64,000 nt of DNA, taken from the NCBI GenBank assembly GCA_016647705.1, contig CM028328.1, positions 2,228,501 to 2,292,500 on the forward strand, written 5' to 3'. Made by a program: the position numbers and the translations under genes. Below are positions 21,917 to 33,484 of this stretch, piece by piece. The stretch is from Eucommia ulmoides. Taxonomy: Eukaryota > Streptophyta > Magnoliopsida > Garryales > Eucommiaceae. Positions within the stretch are counted from its first letter, which is position 1. Each line of letters starts with the position of its first letter. The notes beneath the pieces were generated by a model. The model was not told the DNA's origin. It did no database searches and saw nothing but the letters and a program-made list of their open reading frames with translations.

Positions 21917-24900
21917 ATGAATTTCAACAATGTTAAAGTTCCCAAGGTTCCTGGTGGTGGTGCAGCTTCCACCCTAATAAAGTTTGGGCTTGTTGCTGGT
22001 CTTGGCTTGTATGGAGCTGCTAACAGTCTCTACAATGTCGAAGGAGGGAATAGAGCCATCGTTTTCAACCGTCTTGTTGGTGTCAAAGACAAGGTTCTTC
22101 TCTCTGTAGCTTATAATTCTTTGTTGCATGTCATGGAGTAACTTGCTACCCCGTTCCCCTGCCAGGGCCACCCCACAAAAATTTGTGGCGCAGGTGCTAG
22201 ACAAATTTTGAAAATCGGGAACCTTTAATATTTCTTTTATTTACTCATATTTTTTCTTTGAATCAAAAGAAAATTAAAAACTTATTGAACTGGGATTTTT
22301 TTCTTTAATACTAGTTAAAAAAAATGAAAATACATGGGTGTCAATTTAGAGTCCTCCCAAAATTTGGGGGCCCTAGGTGATCCCGTTGGTTGCCTAGCCC
22401 CAGTGCGCGCCTTGGTGGCCTAGTCCTAGTGCCCGCCTTCTTCCCTTCATTGTTACTTAGGTGTCAAGGCAATGAGTTAAGGTGAAAGGCGCCATGGCTA
22501 CAGAACAAGTATCTAGTGATTTCATCATATATATATAACGCTACCCTGATTTTTTTTTTTTTTTTCTGAGTTTCTTCCTTCATTAAACTTTGAATTGGGG
22601 AAAAAAAATAGCATAGTTTAGGTGCAGAGTTTTTGTGCAATGTTCACCTGAACTTTCTGCATAAACAAATGGTATTTTATTGCTCATTTTAGTTGGTAAT
22701 TCCTGGCGTTAGCTGACCAGTACTTTTCGGAATCATAAACTTTTATGGAGCCTCATAATGTTTCTTTTTTCATTTATTTTATTTTCTTTTCTCCTTTATC
22801 AAGTTCTTGAGTGTTTGGATGCTTAGGTTTACCCAGAAGGAACACATTTGATGATCCCGTGGTTTGAAAGACCAGTGATTTATGATGTTCGTGCACGACC
22901 CCATCTAGTGGAGAGCACCTCGGGCAGCCGTGACCTCCAGATGGTAAATTCTATGTTTACTCTCTTGACTATTTCCATTGAAGGTACTGTTTGGCTATAA
23001 GGATAGAAAATTTTCAACATTTTTGCACATGTTCATTTCCAATTCCAATTTCGAGCCAGCAATTCCATGAAACCAAACACTACCTTAGTTTTAATTTTAT
23101 CTGTAGGGTTTCTTCGGTAATGGTTGATCTTGATTTACAGGTAAAAATTGGTCTTCGAGTTCTCACACGTCCTGTGCCTGACCAATTGCCTACAATTTAT
23201 CGGACCCTTGGTGAGAACTATAATGAAAGGGTCCTGCCTTCAATTATACATGAAACTTTGAAAGCTGTTGTTGCCCAGTATAATGCCAGCCAACTCATTA
23301 CTCAGAGAGAGGTAAGCCAGTCCTTTTTTTTAAGCTTTGGCTCATTAATAGTGCACATCATTGGCTTAATCACCGTTTGGTAACATTTTTCAAATATTGT
23401 TCATAACAAAAAGCTACATATACTCGGAAGAAAAAATATAACAATAAAATATAATTGTGTTTGATAATGTATAGATGATATCTTATCTTTTATTCATATA
23501 AAAGATCTCTTAGTTCAAAAGAGTTTGGGGGACACTTTGTGCCCCTGAAGTTTGACCAAAATCTCACCTTTGTCCCCATAGTTTCAATTTGAACACAACA
23601 CCTTAAAGTTTCTTAATCATCCCACTACAGTCTAAGTCTTATCCCCATTACAATTTTGGACAGACAACATTCACTTGTTGCGTGTGTAACTGTTTTTAAC
23701 GGATTTTATGGGAATTTCTAGCCTTTTCCTTTCCTCCTTTTCATTCTTCTTCCTGTCTAAATACTCAGAAGTCAAAAACATAGATATATTATATTATATA
23801 TACATATATACACATTTTTTATAGAAAAACTGTGAATGGCATAGGAAGAGGATCAAATTCCTTAAGGTCCTCTTAAAAATAGTCGGGGTGCCCGGCGGGT
23901 TATCGTTTGCCATAAAAAAATTGTAATGGAACTATTGATTTGGTTTGAAGTGGGATCATTACGAAACTTCAGGTGTCATGTGTTCAAATTAAAACTATAA
24001 GGACCAAAGTGAAATAATGGTCAAACTTCAGGAGTGCAAACTTTCAAAATTTCGTAGAGAGTTAAGAAAATTTGAATAGAGAGGTGCTAATCCCTATTTT
24101 ATAAATTGATTTGTATATTTCTCTATATATCCACTATTTAATCAAATTTACATATTATTGCTTTTTGAACAAAGAAATATACAATTATTTAAGTTTAATT
24201 AAATTTATATCTACTCCAATTCTACAAGAAAATAGCATTTGAACTAGAACTAAAATGGTTAGATAGCTATGTGTTTTTAATTTTTACGACTAAACACTGA
24301 ACTATAACATGCTTAAATGTAAAATCAAAGTAATAAGAAACAATCAGTGGCAGAGCCAAGTTAGCCCGGGGACTTGAGACCCCTCTCAATTTTTCAAAAC
24401 TTTCATTTTTGCTCTTATATCTTTATAAAAATTCAATTATAACCCTTAAAACTTTACATAAGCCCCCCCGATTTATATAAATTTTTAATAAACATCGATT
24501 TTTTTTAGCTCCCCTCAATCGATGTTCTATATCTGCAGCTGGAAACAACTATTTTTTGCTTTTCAAAGGATGTTCTTCATTTTTAAACGTAATTTTTTTT
24601 TATAAGCAGAAAACAAACGAACACTACTTCTAAAATTGTTATCAAACGGTGCCTTAGTTTAATCCGACCTTTCTGGCATCTACTTGCTACTGTGTAGGCT
24701 GTTAGTAGAGAAATTCGAAAGATATTGACTGATAGAGCGGCGAATTTCAACATAGCTCTGGATGATGTCTCCATCACAAGCCTAACTTTCGGTAAAGAGT
24801 TCACTGCTGCCATCGAAGCTAAACAAGTTGCTGCACAAGAAGCTGAGAGAGCCAAGTTTGTGGTGGAAAAAGCCGAGCAAGATAAACGCAGTGCCATTAT

Positions 24901-26172
24901 CAGAGCTCAGGTACGTAGGCCACTGTTTGGTACTCCTTTTTTAAGTACTTTTTTTTTTTCAACAAAAAAGGACTTAATTTTAAAAGTCATATTTGTTTTG
25001 CACTAAAAACTAACATACTTCTAAAAACGAATAAAGTAAAAAACATTATTTTGAGGCAAAATGTAGTTTTTTTTTTGTTTATTTATTTATTTTTAATACT
25101 ACAAGGGATAGATGGAGTTAGATGGACTGTGGTCTCTCTCACTTTTTTCAATCATTTTTGGAATATTAAGTGATTATTTATTGGGATAATATTAAGATAT
25201 TATCTCTACAATGTCACTTTTACATTTCAGCGAAAACATTTTTTTGTCAAATTATTATTATTATTATTTATTTTAAAAAGTACTTATCGTTACCAAATAG
25301 TGCCTTAGTAAACTAATATATATTTGTGTATTAGTTTTGATTGTTAAGGTGGCGTTTGATTATCGTTTTTGCTTTTCTGTTTTTACTCTCAATAAAATGG
25401 GATGGGTATTCTGTTTCTGTTCTGGAGTATTATTATGGGAATAGAATCACGTTTGTTAACGATAATTATTCTAAAAAATGTTTTTATAATTTAATATATA
25501 TATATATATATATATAGTTGCAATTAAGCTTGGATTGTTCTCTTTTTTCATGTGTGTGAGATAGAGAGAGAGAAGAGATGAGAGAAGAAGATGAAGATGT
25601 GCGGTGGTTGTTGCGGATTGGGGGTAGGGGGTCAGCGTTGAGGTTGAGGTGGCCGGCGTGTGCGGTGGTTCTCAACATTTATCCTTATGAAAGAGATAAG
25701 AAAAAGTTATGTGGGAGTGAATAAGAATCAACATTTTTTTGTTTCTCAAATTCTTAAGGAAATTCAGAATTACTCCGAAAATTTCGAGAATATTTAGGAA
25801 CAAAAATATTCTGAGAGTAAGAACAAGAATGAGGGAGTGGAAACACTAAGAACACTACTTTTAATCTTAAAGAACTTACTTTATGTATAAAGTAAAATCA
25901 TAAAACAAGCGTTACCAAACAATGCCTTACTGTATCTTTCTCTCTCTCTTGCTTATGATTTATACTTTTACCAGGGAGAGGCGAAGAGTGCGCAGCTGAT
26001 AGGGCAAGCCATCGCCAACAATCCGGCGTTCATCACACTGAGGAAAATCGAAGCTGCCAGAGAAATCGCAAATACTGTTTCCCATTCAAATAACAAAGTG
26101 TTCTTGAGTTCTAATGATCTCTTGCTCAACCTTCAGTCCATGAATTTGGCCGCCGCCGCCGGAAAGAACTAG
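21917..26172 (+). CDS. Type-II prohibitin (PHB1/PHB2/PHB6-like), mitochondrial
   Basis: Five exons: 21917-22093, 22827-22943, 23141-23311, 24698-24910, 25975-26172. All introns are GT-AG and phase 0, giving 291 residues. The N-terminus ([17 protein letters not shown]) leads into a hydrophobic membrane anchor at about 21-40. The PHB domain (about 40-200) includes [29 protein letters not shown] and [22 protein letters not shown] helical coiled-coil ([13 protein letters not shown] to [21 protein letters not shown]) and a [11 protein letters not shown] segment follow. These match Arabidopsis type-II prohibitins, orthologous to animal PHB2, which form ring complexes with type-I prohibitins in the mitochondrial inner membrane and support protein stability, cristae and stress signalling. 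The first donor (AAG|GTTCTT) is weak; reading through intron 1 stops after 74 codons. Introns 3 and 4 are enlarged by MITEs. Confidence 0.95.
23360..24656. mobile_element. Nested MITEs in prohibitin intron 3
   Basis: Outer ends CACCGTTTGGTAACA (about 23370) and TGTTATCAAACGGTGCC (about 24640) are inverted. Inside, 23529-24046 is a foldback MITE with arms of about 130 bp, pairing CACTTTGTGCCCCTGAAG with CTTCAGGAGTGCAAA and continuing through CAATTTGAACAC / GTGTTCAAATT. It belongs to the same family as the ends of the 18659 element. The nesting is seen directly; the superfamily is not determined. Confidence 0.65.
24917..25306. mobile_element. MITE in prohibitin intron 4
   Basis: GGCCACTGTTTGGTACTCC...AAGTACTTTTT at the left faces AAAAAGTACTTATCGTTACCAAATAGTGCC at the right. 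AT-rich interior without a gene. Confidence 0.65.
25346..25933. mobile_element. MITE of the TTTCTGTTT...GAGCGGAAAC family in prohibitin intron 4
   Basis: The left part (GCGTTTGATTATCGTTTTTG, TGGGATGGGTATTCTGTTTC) and right part (AATTCTTAAGGAAATTCAGAATTACTCC, AAGCGTTACCAAACAATGCC) match the layout of copies at 41158, 50377 and 60453. No coding sequence. It ends 40 bp before exon 5. Confidence 0.65.
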
Positions 26173-26978
26173 CCTCACCTCCGGTCAGACTCTTCTGCTT
26201 CTCATTTCTTTTGTTTGAATTAAAAATCATTCTCCTCTGTTGCTCTACCTTCTCTCCCTCCAAGATTTTTGGGATTATTTAATAAAATAGTGATTCATAT
26301 GGTAAGGACACAACTGTTGGAGCTCTAATTTTACAGAGAATGCAAGAATTGTTGGAGATGTTCTTCGATTTACAAACGGATAGGCTGTAAACGAGCTGAG
26401 AATTAAGTGTTCAAGCTTCGTTTGTTTATTTTTTGTACTATTCGAGTTCAAGCCGAACCTGAAACCCTATGTTCAAGTTTGGTTCATTTTTAATAATCAA
26501 ACTGTTTGTCCTTTTTTTGAGTTTTTTTAATTAAAAAAATTATTTATTAATTAAATTTTAAATGATTAAAAATTATATATATATATATATATATGTATAG
26601 AATGAGTTATTTATAGTTGTTTCTATATACGAAATTCAAATATTTATATTTAATTTATGAGCGAATCAAAATATAATAATTATAAAGAATTAATATAAAT
26701 TTACAAATAATCAGTAATTAAATAGGTTAAATGGATATTTATTTTATTATTTTTTTAAACTGAAAATATAAAAAAATAAATTAATTTATTCTTATTCGAT
26801 TTGTTCAAAAACATTAACGTGCCGAACTCGAATATATGATGTATGTTTTTTAATGAAAGAGTTTAATGAAAAGTTTGAACCTGGTTTAGTTAATAAATAA
26901 ACGAGCTATTATAGAGTTGAGTTCGAGTAATTGAGGATGTGTCTGGTTTGTTTATACCTTTACCAACGGATCTTTTTC
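26173..26978. other. Prohibitin 3' UTR and AT-rich flank
   Basis: A likely 3' UTR with AATAAA at 26281-26286, then AT-rich DNA with no gene up to the LINE target site. Confidence 0.55.
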
Positions 26979-27220
26979 TTGTATTTATCATTATATATAT
27001 ATATATATATATATATTTTAATAAAAAGATTTGAATTATAAGGGGAATTAAAAATCCCAGGAGAATAGCAAGAATTAATACAAGTATAACCTAACCAAAA
27101 GAAGAAAAATTCTCCAATAGTTGAGAATAAGAGAAAAAGTAAAAAGGCAAAAACAACCGACAATGTTAAGGGAAAAGGAAACAAAATTTCAGCCATTTGC
27201 AAAGAGCAAGACAGCACAGT

Positions 27221-27452
27221 AGCTTGAACATCAAACAAGAAGGACTAACAGAAAGAAACGAAACAACAACAATAATAGCAACTGCAGACAGGCAGAAGGA
27301 GAGAGCCCAAACAAGAAACAGAGACAATCACACCATGGCTTGAATATCAAGCAGGAAGGACCAACAGAAAGAAACCAAACAACAACAATAATAGCAACTG
27401 TAGACAGGCAGAAGGAGAGAGCCCAAAGAAGAAACAAAGACAATCACACCAT
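27221..27452 (-). repeat. Two tandem copies of a 116-bp unit in the LINE 3' UTR
   Basis: (A/G)GCTTGAA(C/T)ATC at 27221 recurs at 27337. Both units contain AACAGAAAGAAAC, AACAACAACAATAATAGCAA and AGACAGGCAGAAGGAGAGAG, with few differences. Confidence 0.9.
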
Positions 27453-27575
27453 GGCAAAGGACAACAACACCAAACAGAAGCAGTAGTAGGGAATAACAAC
27501 AAAAAAGCAGCAGAAACAACAAATAAGCAGCAAGAACATCAGCCTCAACAAACCGCAAACAGAGGAAGCCAAACC

Positions 27576-28736
27576 TCATAAACATTTTCTAATGCTAGGG
27601 AAGCCTTGCCTATCTAATCTCAAGTGGCCTCTAAGACGAGAGGGAAGATTAAGATATTTAGCAGTTTTCAAAACAATGCCTTCGCTAGCTAGCTTAGAAA
27701 AACCATCAACAATGGAGTTAGTTTCTCTAAAACAATGTTGGATGGGGAAATTACCCATAGATCTTAGAAGAGCAATATCAGCAAGAAGAGGCTTGAGTTG
27801 CTAAGGGATGGAGCATTTATTAGAGATCATATCAGCCAAAACCTTACTATCAACTTCCAGAATAACATGATTCCAGTGATTATCAATATAGATTTGAATA
27901 CCCTGCCAGAGACTCATGGCTTCCGCATACATATTAGTTTGAAAACCAATAGGGATAGCATAAGCAAACAACATGATACTTTCACTATTTCTAATCAAAC
28001 CCCTTGCTCCTGATGCTCCAGGGTTCCCTATAGAGCAGCCATCTGAATTAAGTTTGTGATAACCAGATTGAGGCTTGATCCAATTAACCAAAATGAAACT
28101 ATTTTTGGACTTATTGAGATATTTGTTGAGTTTGGCCTACATAGTGTAATGTAAATTTTTTAGCAGGGATGGGAGATAAGGTTGAATACTATCTAATTTA
28201 GCTTGGCATCTAGTCTTCCATAGCTCCCAACTAATAATAACTGGAAGGCTTGGAGGCAGCTTGGGATTTTGCCACCAAGACAACAATCTGGACAATAGAG
28301 TCGCTTCATGAAAAGGGCTGCCAAAGTGAGCCCAGACTAATTGAGCAAAGGCACAAGAAGACAGGATGTGATCCCTGGAATCAGTATTACAACCACAGCA
28401 AGAACATTTGGAAGTCATGTGAAAACCTAAAGTTTGAATTTTATCATCAAAAGGGGTGAGGTTTTTTAAAGTCTTCCACATATAGATGGAAGATTTGAGA
28501 GGAATTTCAGTGTTCCAAATAAACTGAAAATAAGAAGGAGCTGAGGAAAACCGTCTAAGGGTGTTCCAAGCAGAAGATATAGAGAACTCACCTGAGGATG
28601 AGGGGATCCAAATCATATGGTCTTGCTCTGTAGGGGGAAGTTTAAGAAGTTGTTGAATATTAGACGTATAGTTGGGAAGGATGAGAGTAATAGTACCCCA
28701 ATTCCAACTGCTATCAGAATGCATAATGTCCTTCAC
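27576..28736 (-). pseudogene. LINE zinc-finger RVT region and RNase H domain, broken
   Basis: 28736-28137 reads as the zf-RVT region, with MIWIPSSSGEFSISSAW, PLKSSIYMWKTL and the Cys-rich CSCCGC. 28091-27801 is a plant-type RNase H starting KLNSDGCSIGNPGASGARG, with the catalytic acidic residues visible in SDG, MYAEAMSLW and LEVDSK. The last piece, HCFRETNSIVDGFSKLASEG, follows in 27758-27576. Frame breaks separate the segments, so no continuous protein is made. Confidence 0.85.
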
Positions 28737-29087
28737 CTAATAAGATTTAGCATAATCAGGAACCAAAATAATCTCACCAAGGGGCAAATTCACAAGCCAC
28801 TGGTCCCACCACAAAGAAATCTTACCTTTACCAACTTGGAGTTTGATATAATCTTCTGCTGCATTTTTTCCTTCAAGTAATTGTCTCTAGTCCATGCTCT
28901 GATGAGAAGAGTTGAAGGAGCTGAAATAGTCATGTCTGCTTTTACCATACTTACTATGCATGTATCTAGCCCTAATAGAAGAATTGGATCTGTAATTCCA
29001 CCATAGCTTGGTTTTGAAAGATAAGACATAATCATTCAAACTTTTGACGCCCAAACCACCATCTTGGAAAGGAAAGCACAAAGATTT

Positions 29088-30641
29088 CTAACTAGCCCAC
29101 TGATGCTTACCATTCCAAAAGAATTGAGCAAAGAGGCTCTCAATGACTTTAGCAGGAAGGAATAGAGTCATAAGGAGATTAAGAGTTTGGGAAATCAGGA
29201 TATGTTTTATAAGGATGAGCCTACTCTCACTTGAAAGAAGTTTAGCTTGCCAACATTGTAGCTTGTTTCTGATTTTAGACAAAATAGATTCAAACAGAGA
29301 AGATTTCTTCCTGCCAGTAAAAATAGGATAACTAAGGTATTGAATTGGAAGGGTTTGTTTGGAAAAACCAGATTTGAAGGACAACCAAACAAGTTTTCTA
29401 GAAGTGAGATATTTAGAAGGAATGAAACAGCTCTTGGAGTAGTTAATTAATTGACCCGTGCTAGTTTGGTAAGCTGAAAGAAATTTTAGGAGATTAGAAA
29501 ATGAGATTTTAGAACCACTGGTAAAGATAATAACATCATTTGCAAAAGCCAAGTGAGAAATAGGATTTGAGGAGGAGGGCTGAGAATAAGATTTGATGAT
29601 GTGAGATTGAACAAGATGGTTCAAACTTCTAGATAGAGACTCTGCCAGAAGGAGAAAAAGAAGATGAGACATAGGGTCACCTTGTCTGAGTCCTCTCCGA
29701 AATTTGAAGAAACCACCCATTTTCCCATTGACAATGATAGAAAAGAAGCAATTAGAAATTAATCTCTAAACCATATCTATAATTCTCTCATTAAAACCAA
29801 ACTCTCTCATAATAATCAGAAGACAAGGCTGAGAAACCCTATCAAAAGCCTTGGCCATATCAAGCTTAATTATAAGATTACCTTCCAAAATCTTATTAGA
29901 GAGTTGGCGAGTCATTTCTTGAGCAAGGAGAGTGTTATCAAAGATGTTTCTACCCTCCACAAAATCACTTTGTTCAGAAGAAATAACTTTAGGTAAAACA
30001 TGTTTTATACGGGCAATTAGAAATTTAGAAAACACTTTGTTTAGGAAGTTGCATAAGTTTATAGGTCTGAAATCAGCAGAGGATGAAAGAGCTTCTTTTT
30101 TAGGAATAAGAGCAAAGAGAGTGCTAGTACATGCTTTGGGAAGCTCATAACCATAAAATAATTCCAAGACATCCTTGTGTATATCTAATTTAATAATCTC
30201 CCAGCAGTGAGTTTAAAATTTACCTGTGTAACCATCTGGCCCTGCTGCATTATCACCATTCAAACTAAAGACAACTTCTTTAACATCAGCTGTAGTGACC
30301 AAGAGGGGAATCATGTTAAGAAGCTTAGGAAGACGCAGAGAGGATGGAGAGCATAAAGCTGATTGAAAATGTTGAATAATCAATTGTTGAATTTTTGCAG
30401 AATATGTAATAAAGTTGCCTGTATCATCCTTCAGATTATGAATCATCCTTCTAGCTCGTTGCTCTTTGACAGAAGAGTGAAAAAATTTGGAGTTAGCATC
30501 TCCTTCTTTGAGCCATTTAAAATTGGATTTTTGCCTCCAAAAAGCTTCTTCAACAGCAATGGCCATCTTATGCTTTGCAATGGCCTTATTATAAGTTGTC
30601 CAGTTTGTAGGGTTATCCTCATTATGACAAAGATGCTCCAA
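29088..30641 (-). pseudogene. LINE reverse transcriptase, inactivated
   Basis: Three open segments (30641-30213, 30167-29766, 29720-29088) cover the non-LTR RT. They show FWRQKSNFKWLKEGDANSKFFH, then AAGPDGYTG, TLFALIPKKE, FRPINLCNFLNKVFSKFLIARIK, LIIKLDMAKAFDRVS, RRGLRQGDPMS and LAFANDVIIF. The normal catalytic F/YADD has become FAND, losing an essential aspartate, and stops interrupt the frame. The tail (SYPIFTGRK, IRNKLQCWQAKLLS) is typical of plant LINE ORF2. Confidence 0.9.
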
Positions 30642-31012
30642 CCTTAAAATGTCTTTTTCTGCCTTTTCAGGTGCTACTAAGATGTTGCTATAGGTGGTGG
30701 TGCTCCATTGCTTGAGAATTAGTTTAAGGGTTTTAAACTTGGTTGCAACTCCAAGAATGGTTGAACCATAAAAAGGTTGTTGCCAATGGGAGGCAACAAT
30801 GTCTGAAAAGGTAGAATTGGTGCACCAAAAATTTTGAAATTTGAATGGAGTGGCCTTATGAGCAAGGGTGGGGTTTAATATGAGAAGCTGAGGAGAGTGA
30901 TCAAAACTGATTTTGGGGAGATAGCAACAGTGGTGGTGGGAAATTTAGCAAGCCAATTGTTATTGATAAAAAACCAATCTAATCTACCCCATTTTCTTTT
31001 AGAACCTTTATT

Positions 31013-31312
31013 CTAGTTACACCAAGTGAATTGGAGCCTGAAAATGGAACATTGATGAGGCCACAGTGTTGGATACATTGTGGTCGAGTATCCTTTGGTA
31101 TCTTCAGGACAAGAGTAGCTGTTAAAGTCACCTGTAACTAGGTAAGGATGATTGAAGGTAGGGATCTGATCTTGAAGATCCTGCCAAAGAGATCTTCTAT
31201 CTGAGTGGTTACATTTAGCACAAACAGCTGCAATGTAGATAGGGTGAGCAAGAATTGGATATGACATATGAACAATGACAAGTTGTTGGGCAGAAAATGA
31301 GATAGAGCAAAC

Positions 31313-31370
<58 letters not shown>

Positions 31371-31456
31371 CCAAAGAATCCAAATTTTACAGGAGGGATT
31401 TGAATAACAGTGATCAAATTGGAAATATTGAGCCAAAGATAAGGAAGCCTTTGCAC
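31013..31456 (-). pseudogene. LINE endonuclease fragment with an internal homopolymer
   Basis: AP-endonuclease-like segment with HPIYIAAVCAKCNHSDRRSLW and the GDFN motif (YLVTGDFNSYSCPED). A run of 54 T on the plus strand (31317-31370) is read as polylysine within the frame. 30642-31012 should hold the rest of the endonuclease but has no long open frame. Confidence 0.75.
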
Positions 31457-31912
31457 TTTACATAGGTTCCAAGATAATCAACAATTGCAATTTGTGAAGG
31501 TGAACAAGTTTTCTCAATCTAAATTTGGAGATCTTTTTGGAAGCTCCTCTGATATTCCAAATAAGACTTTTAATCATGAGAAGAGGAAGATGGGTGATCC
31601 TTACTTTTCAAAGCAGATCTAGTAACAACACTGGGATTGGGAGGCTTTCTAGATTGTGACTTTCTCTTTGGCATGATCCATTCAATATCTTCTGGCTCAA
31701 GAGAAACTATCGCATTAGCAATTTTTCTGGGAGATAAGGTGAATTTTTGAATGATGAATTGATCATTGGAATGGGAAGTGGTTGGAGATGGAGAGTTATG
31801 AACAAGTTGTCTAATAGTTTTGGCAGAAGGTCTAACAGTTGGAGGAGGAGTTGAAGAGTGGGATGACAAGTCTTTCATATTGACAATTGGGGTATTTGGA
31901 GTATGCAAGTTA

Positions 31913-32354
31913 GCTAGGGAAGATATTTTAGTTGGAGAAGGGGATTCAGCAGTATGGGCTATAGGGATTTCAGTGTTAGCTGTTGAAAGAATAGTGGGAG
32001 TATCATTTAGAGGTTCAGCAAGATAACCAGCATTTGGGAATTGCTGGTCAATTACATTCGAGGCATTAATGGAGAGATGAGGATTTCTAGTGGATTTCTT
32101 AACATTTTGAGGAGGAAAGAGATTAGGGGGTTGGCTGGAGAAGGTATTTTAGTTGGAGAAGGGGATTCAACAGTATGGGTTATAGGGATTTCAGTGTTAG
32201 TTGCTGAAGGAATAGTGGGAGTATCATTTAGAGGTTCAACAAGATAACCAGCATTTGGGAATTGCTGGTAAATTACATTCGAGCCATTAGTGTGAGAGGA
32301 GGATTTCCAGTGGATTTCTTAACATTTTGAGAAGGAAAGGGATTAGGGGGTTGG
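31913..32354 (-). repeat. Tandem duplication of 221 bp in LINE ORF1
   Basis: Copies 31913-32133 and 32134-32354 share TTTTAGTTGGAGAAGGGGAT, ATAGTGGGAGTATCATTTAG and CCAGCATTTGGGAATTGCTG. They differ at roughly one base in twelve, so the event is not recent. Confidence 0.9.
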
Positions 32355-32427
32355 TTATCTGACTGAGCAGAAAAATCGAGATCAACAACATCTGATTTAT
32401 CATCATACTCTTTTAAAAACCATGCTG

Positions 32428-32462
<35 letters not shown>

Positions 32463-33484
32463 AGAATCAAAATTAGGTTTAGAAGGAGAAATTACTACAG
32501 TGTTATCAATCAAAGCTTCAAAATGAATCGGTTGTTGAGACTGAACTTTGCTCTGGTTTCTCGTAGCTGGAACAAAAACTTTGGGGACAGTCTCTGTCGG
32601 TACGTGTGGATGCTTGATTTTGCAAACAGCTTTAGTGTGGCTTTGTTTCGAACAATGAGTGCAATAGGTTGGATTGGATTCATAAGAAATAGGTTGCCAA
32701 AAGCCGGAAGAACCACAACCAATCCATAACCTCTTGAGTAACGGACGGCGTAAATCGACTTCAACGCAAACCCTAGTAATTCTAGGTTTGGACATATTTA
32801 CAGTTGCAGAATCAATTTTCAAGGGTTTTCTAATAGTCGAAGCCAAAGAAAGCAAAGATTCTTTATTATGAAGATGAATTGGCAGGAATTCAAATTTTAC
32901 CCAAATAGGCGCCAATGGAGATTGGTTATCTGACTGAGCAGAAAAATCGAGATCAACAACATCTGATTTATCATCATACTCTTTTAAAAACCAAGCTGAA
33001 AAAAAAAAAAAAAAAAAAAAAAGAGCATCAGAATTAGGTTTAGAAGAAGGAATTACTACATTGTTATCAATCAAAGCTTCAAAATGAATCGGTTGTTGAG
33101 ACTGAACTTTGCTCTGGTTTCTCATAGCTGGAACAAAAACTTTGGAGACAGTCTCTGTCGGTACGTGTGGATGCTTGATTTTGCAAACAGCTTTAGCGTG
33201 GCTTTGTTTCGAACAATGAGTGCAATAGGTTGGATTGGATTCATAAGAAATAGGTTGCCAAAAGCCAGAAGAACCACAACCAATCCATAACCTCTTGAGT
33301 AACGGACGGCGTAAATCGACTTCAACGCAAACCCTAGTAATTCTAGGTTTGGACATATTTACAGTTGCAGAATCAATTTTCAAGGGTTTTCCAATAGTCG
33401 AAGCCAAAGAAAGCAAAGATTCTTTATTATGAAGATGAATTGGCAGGAATTCAAATTTTACCCAAATAGGCGCCAATGGAGATT
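32355..33484 (-). repeat. Tandem duplication of about 560-570 bp in LINE ORF1
   Basis: Copies 32355-32925 and 32926-33484 both begin TTATCTGACTGAGCAG and end CGCCAATGGAGATT. They are highly similar; most of the length difference comes from the A-run (33 bases at 32428-32460 against 24 at 32999-33022). This event follows directly on the 221-bp duplication. Confidence 0.92.

Noticed and set aside
22991..23383. 130-codon ORF covering prohibitin exon 3
   Set aside because: Its N-terminal 50 residues are intron 2 MITE sequence; the exon proper starts at 23141 after a good acceptor.
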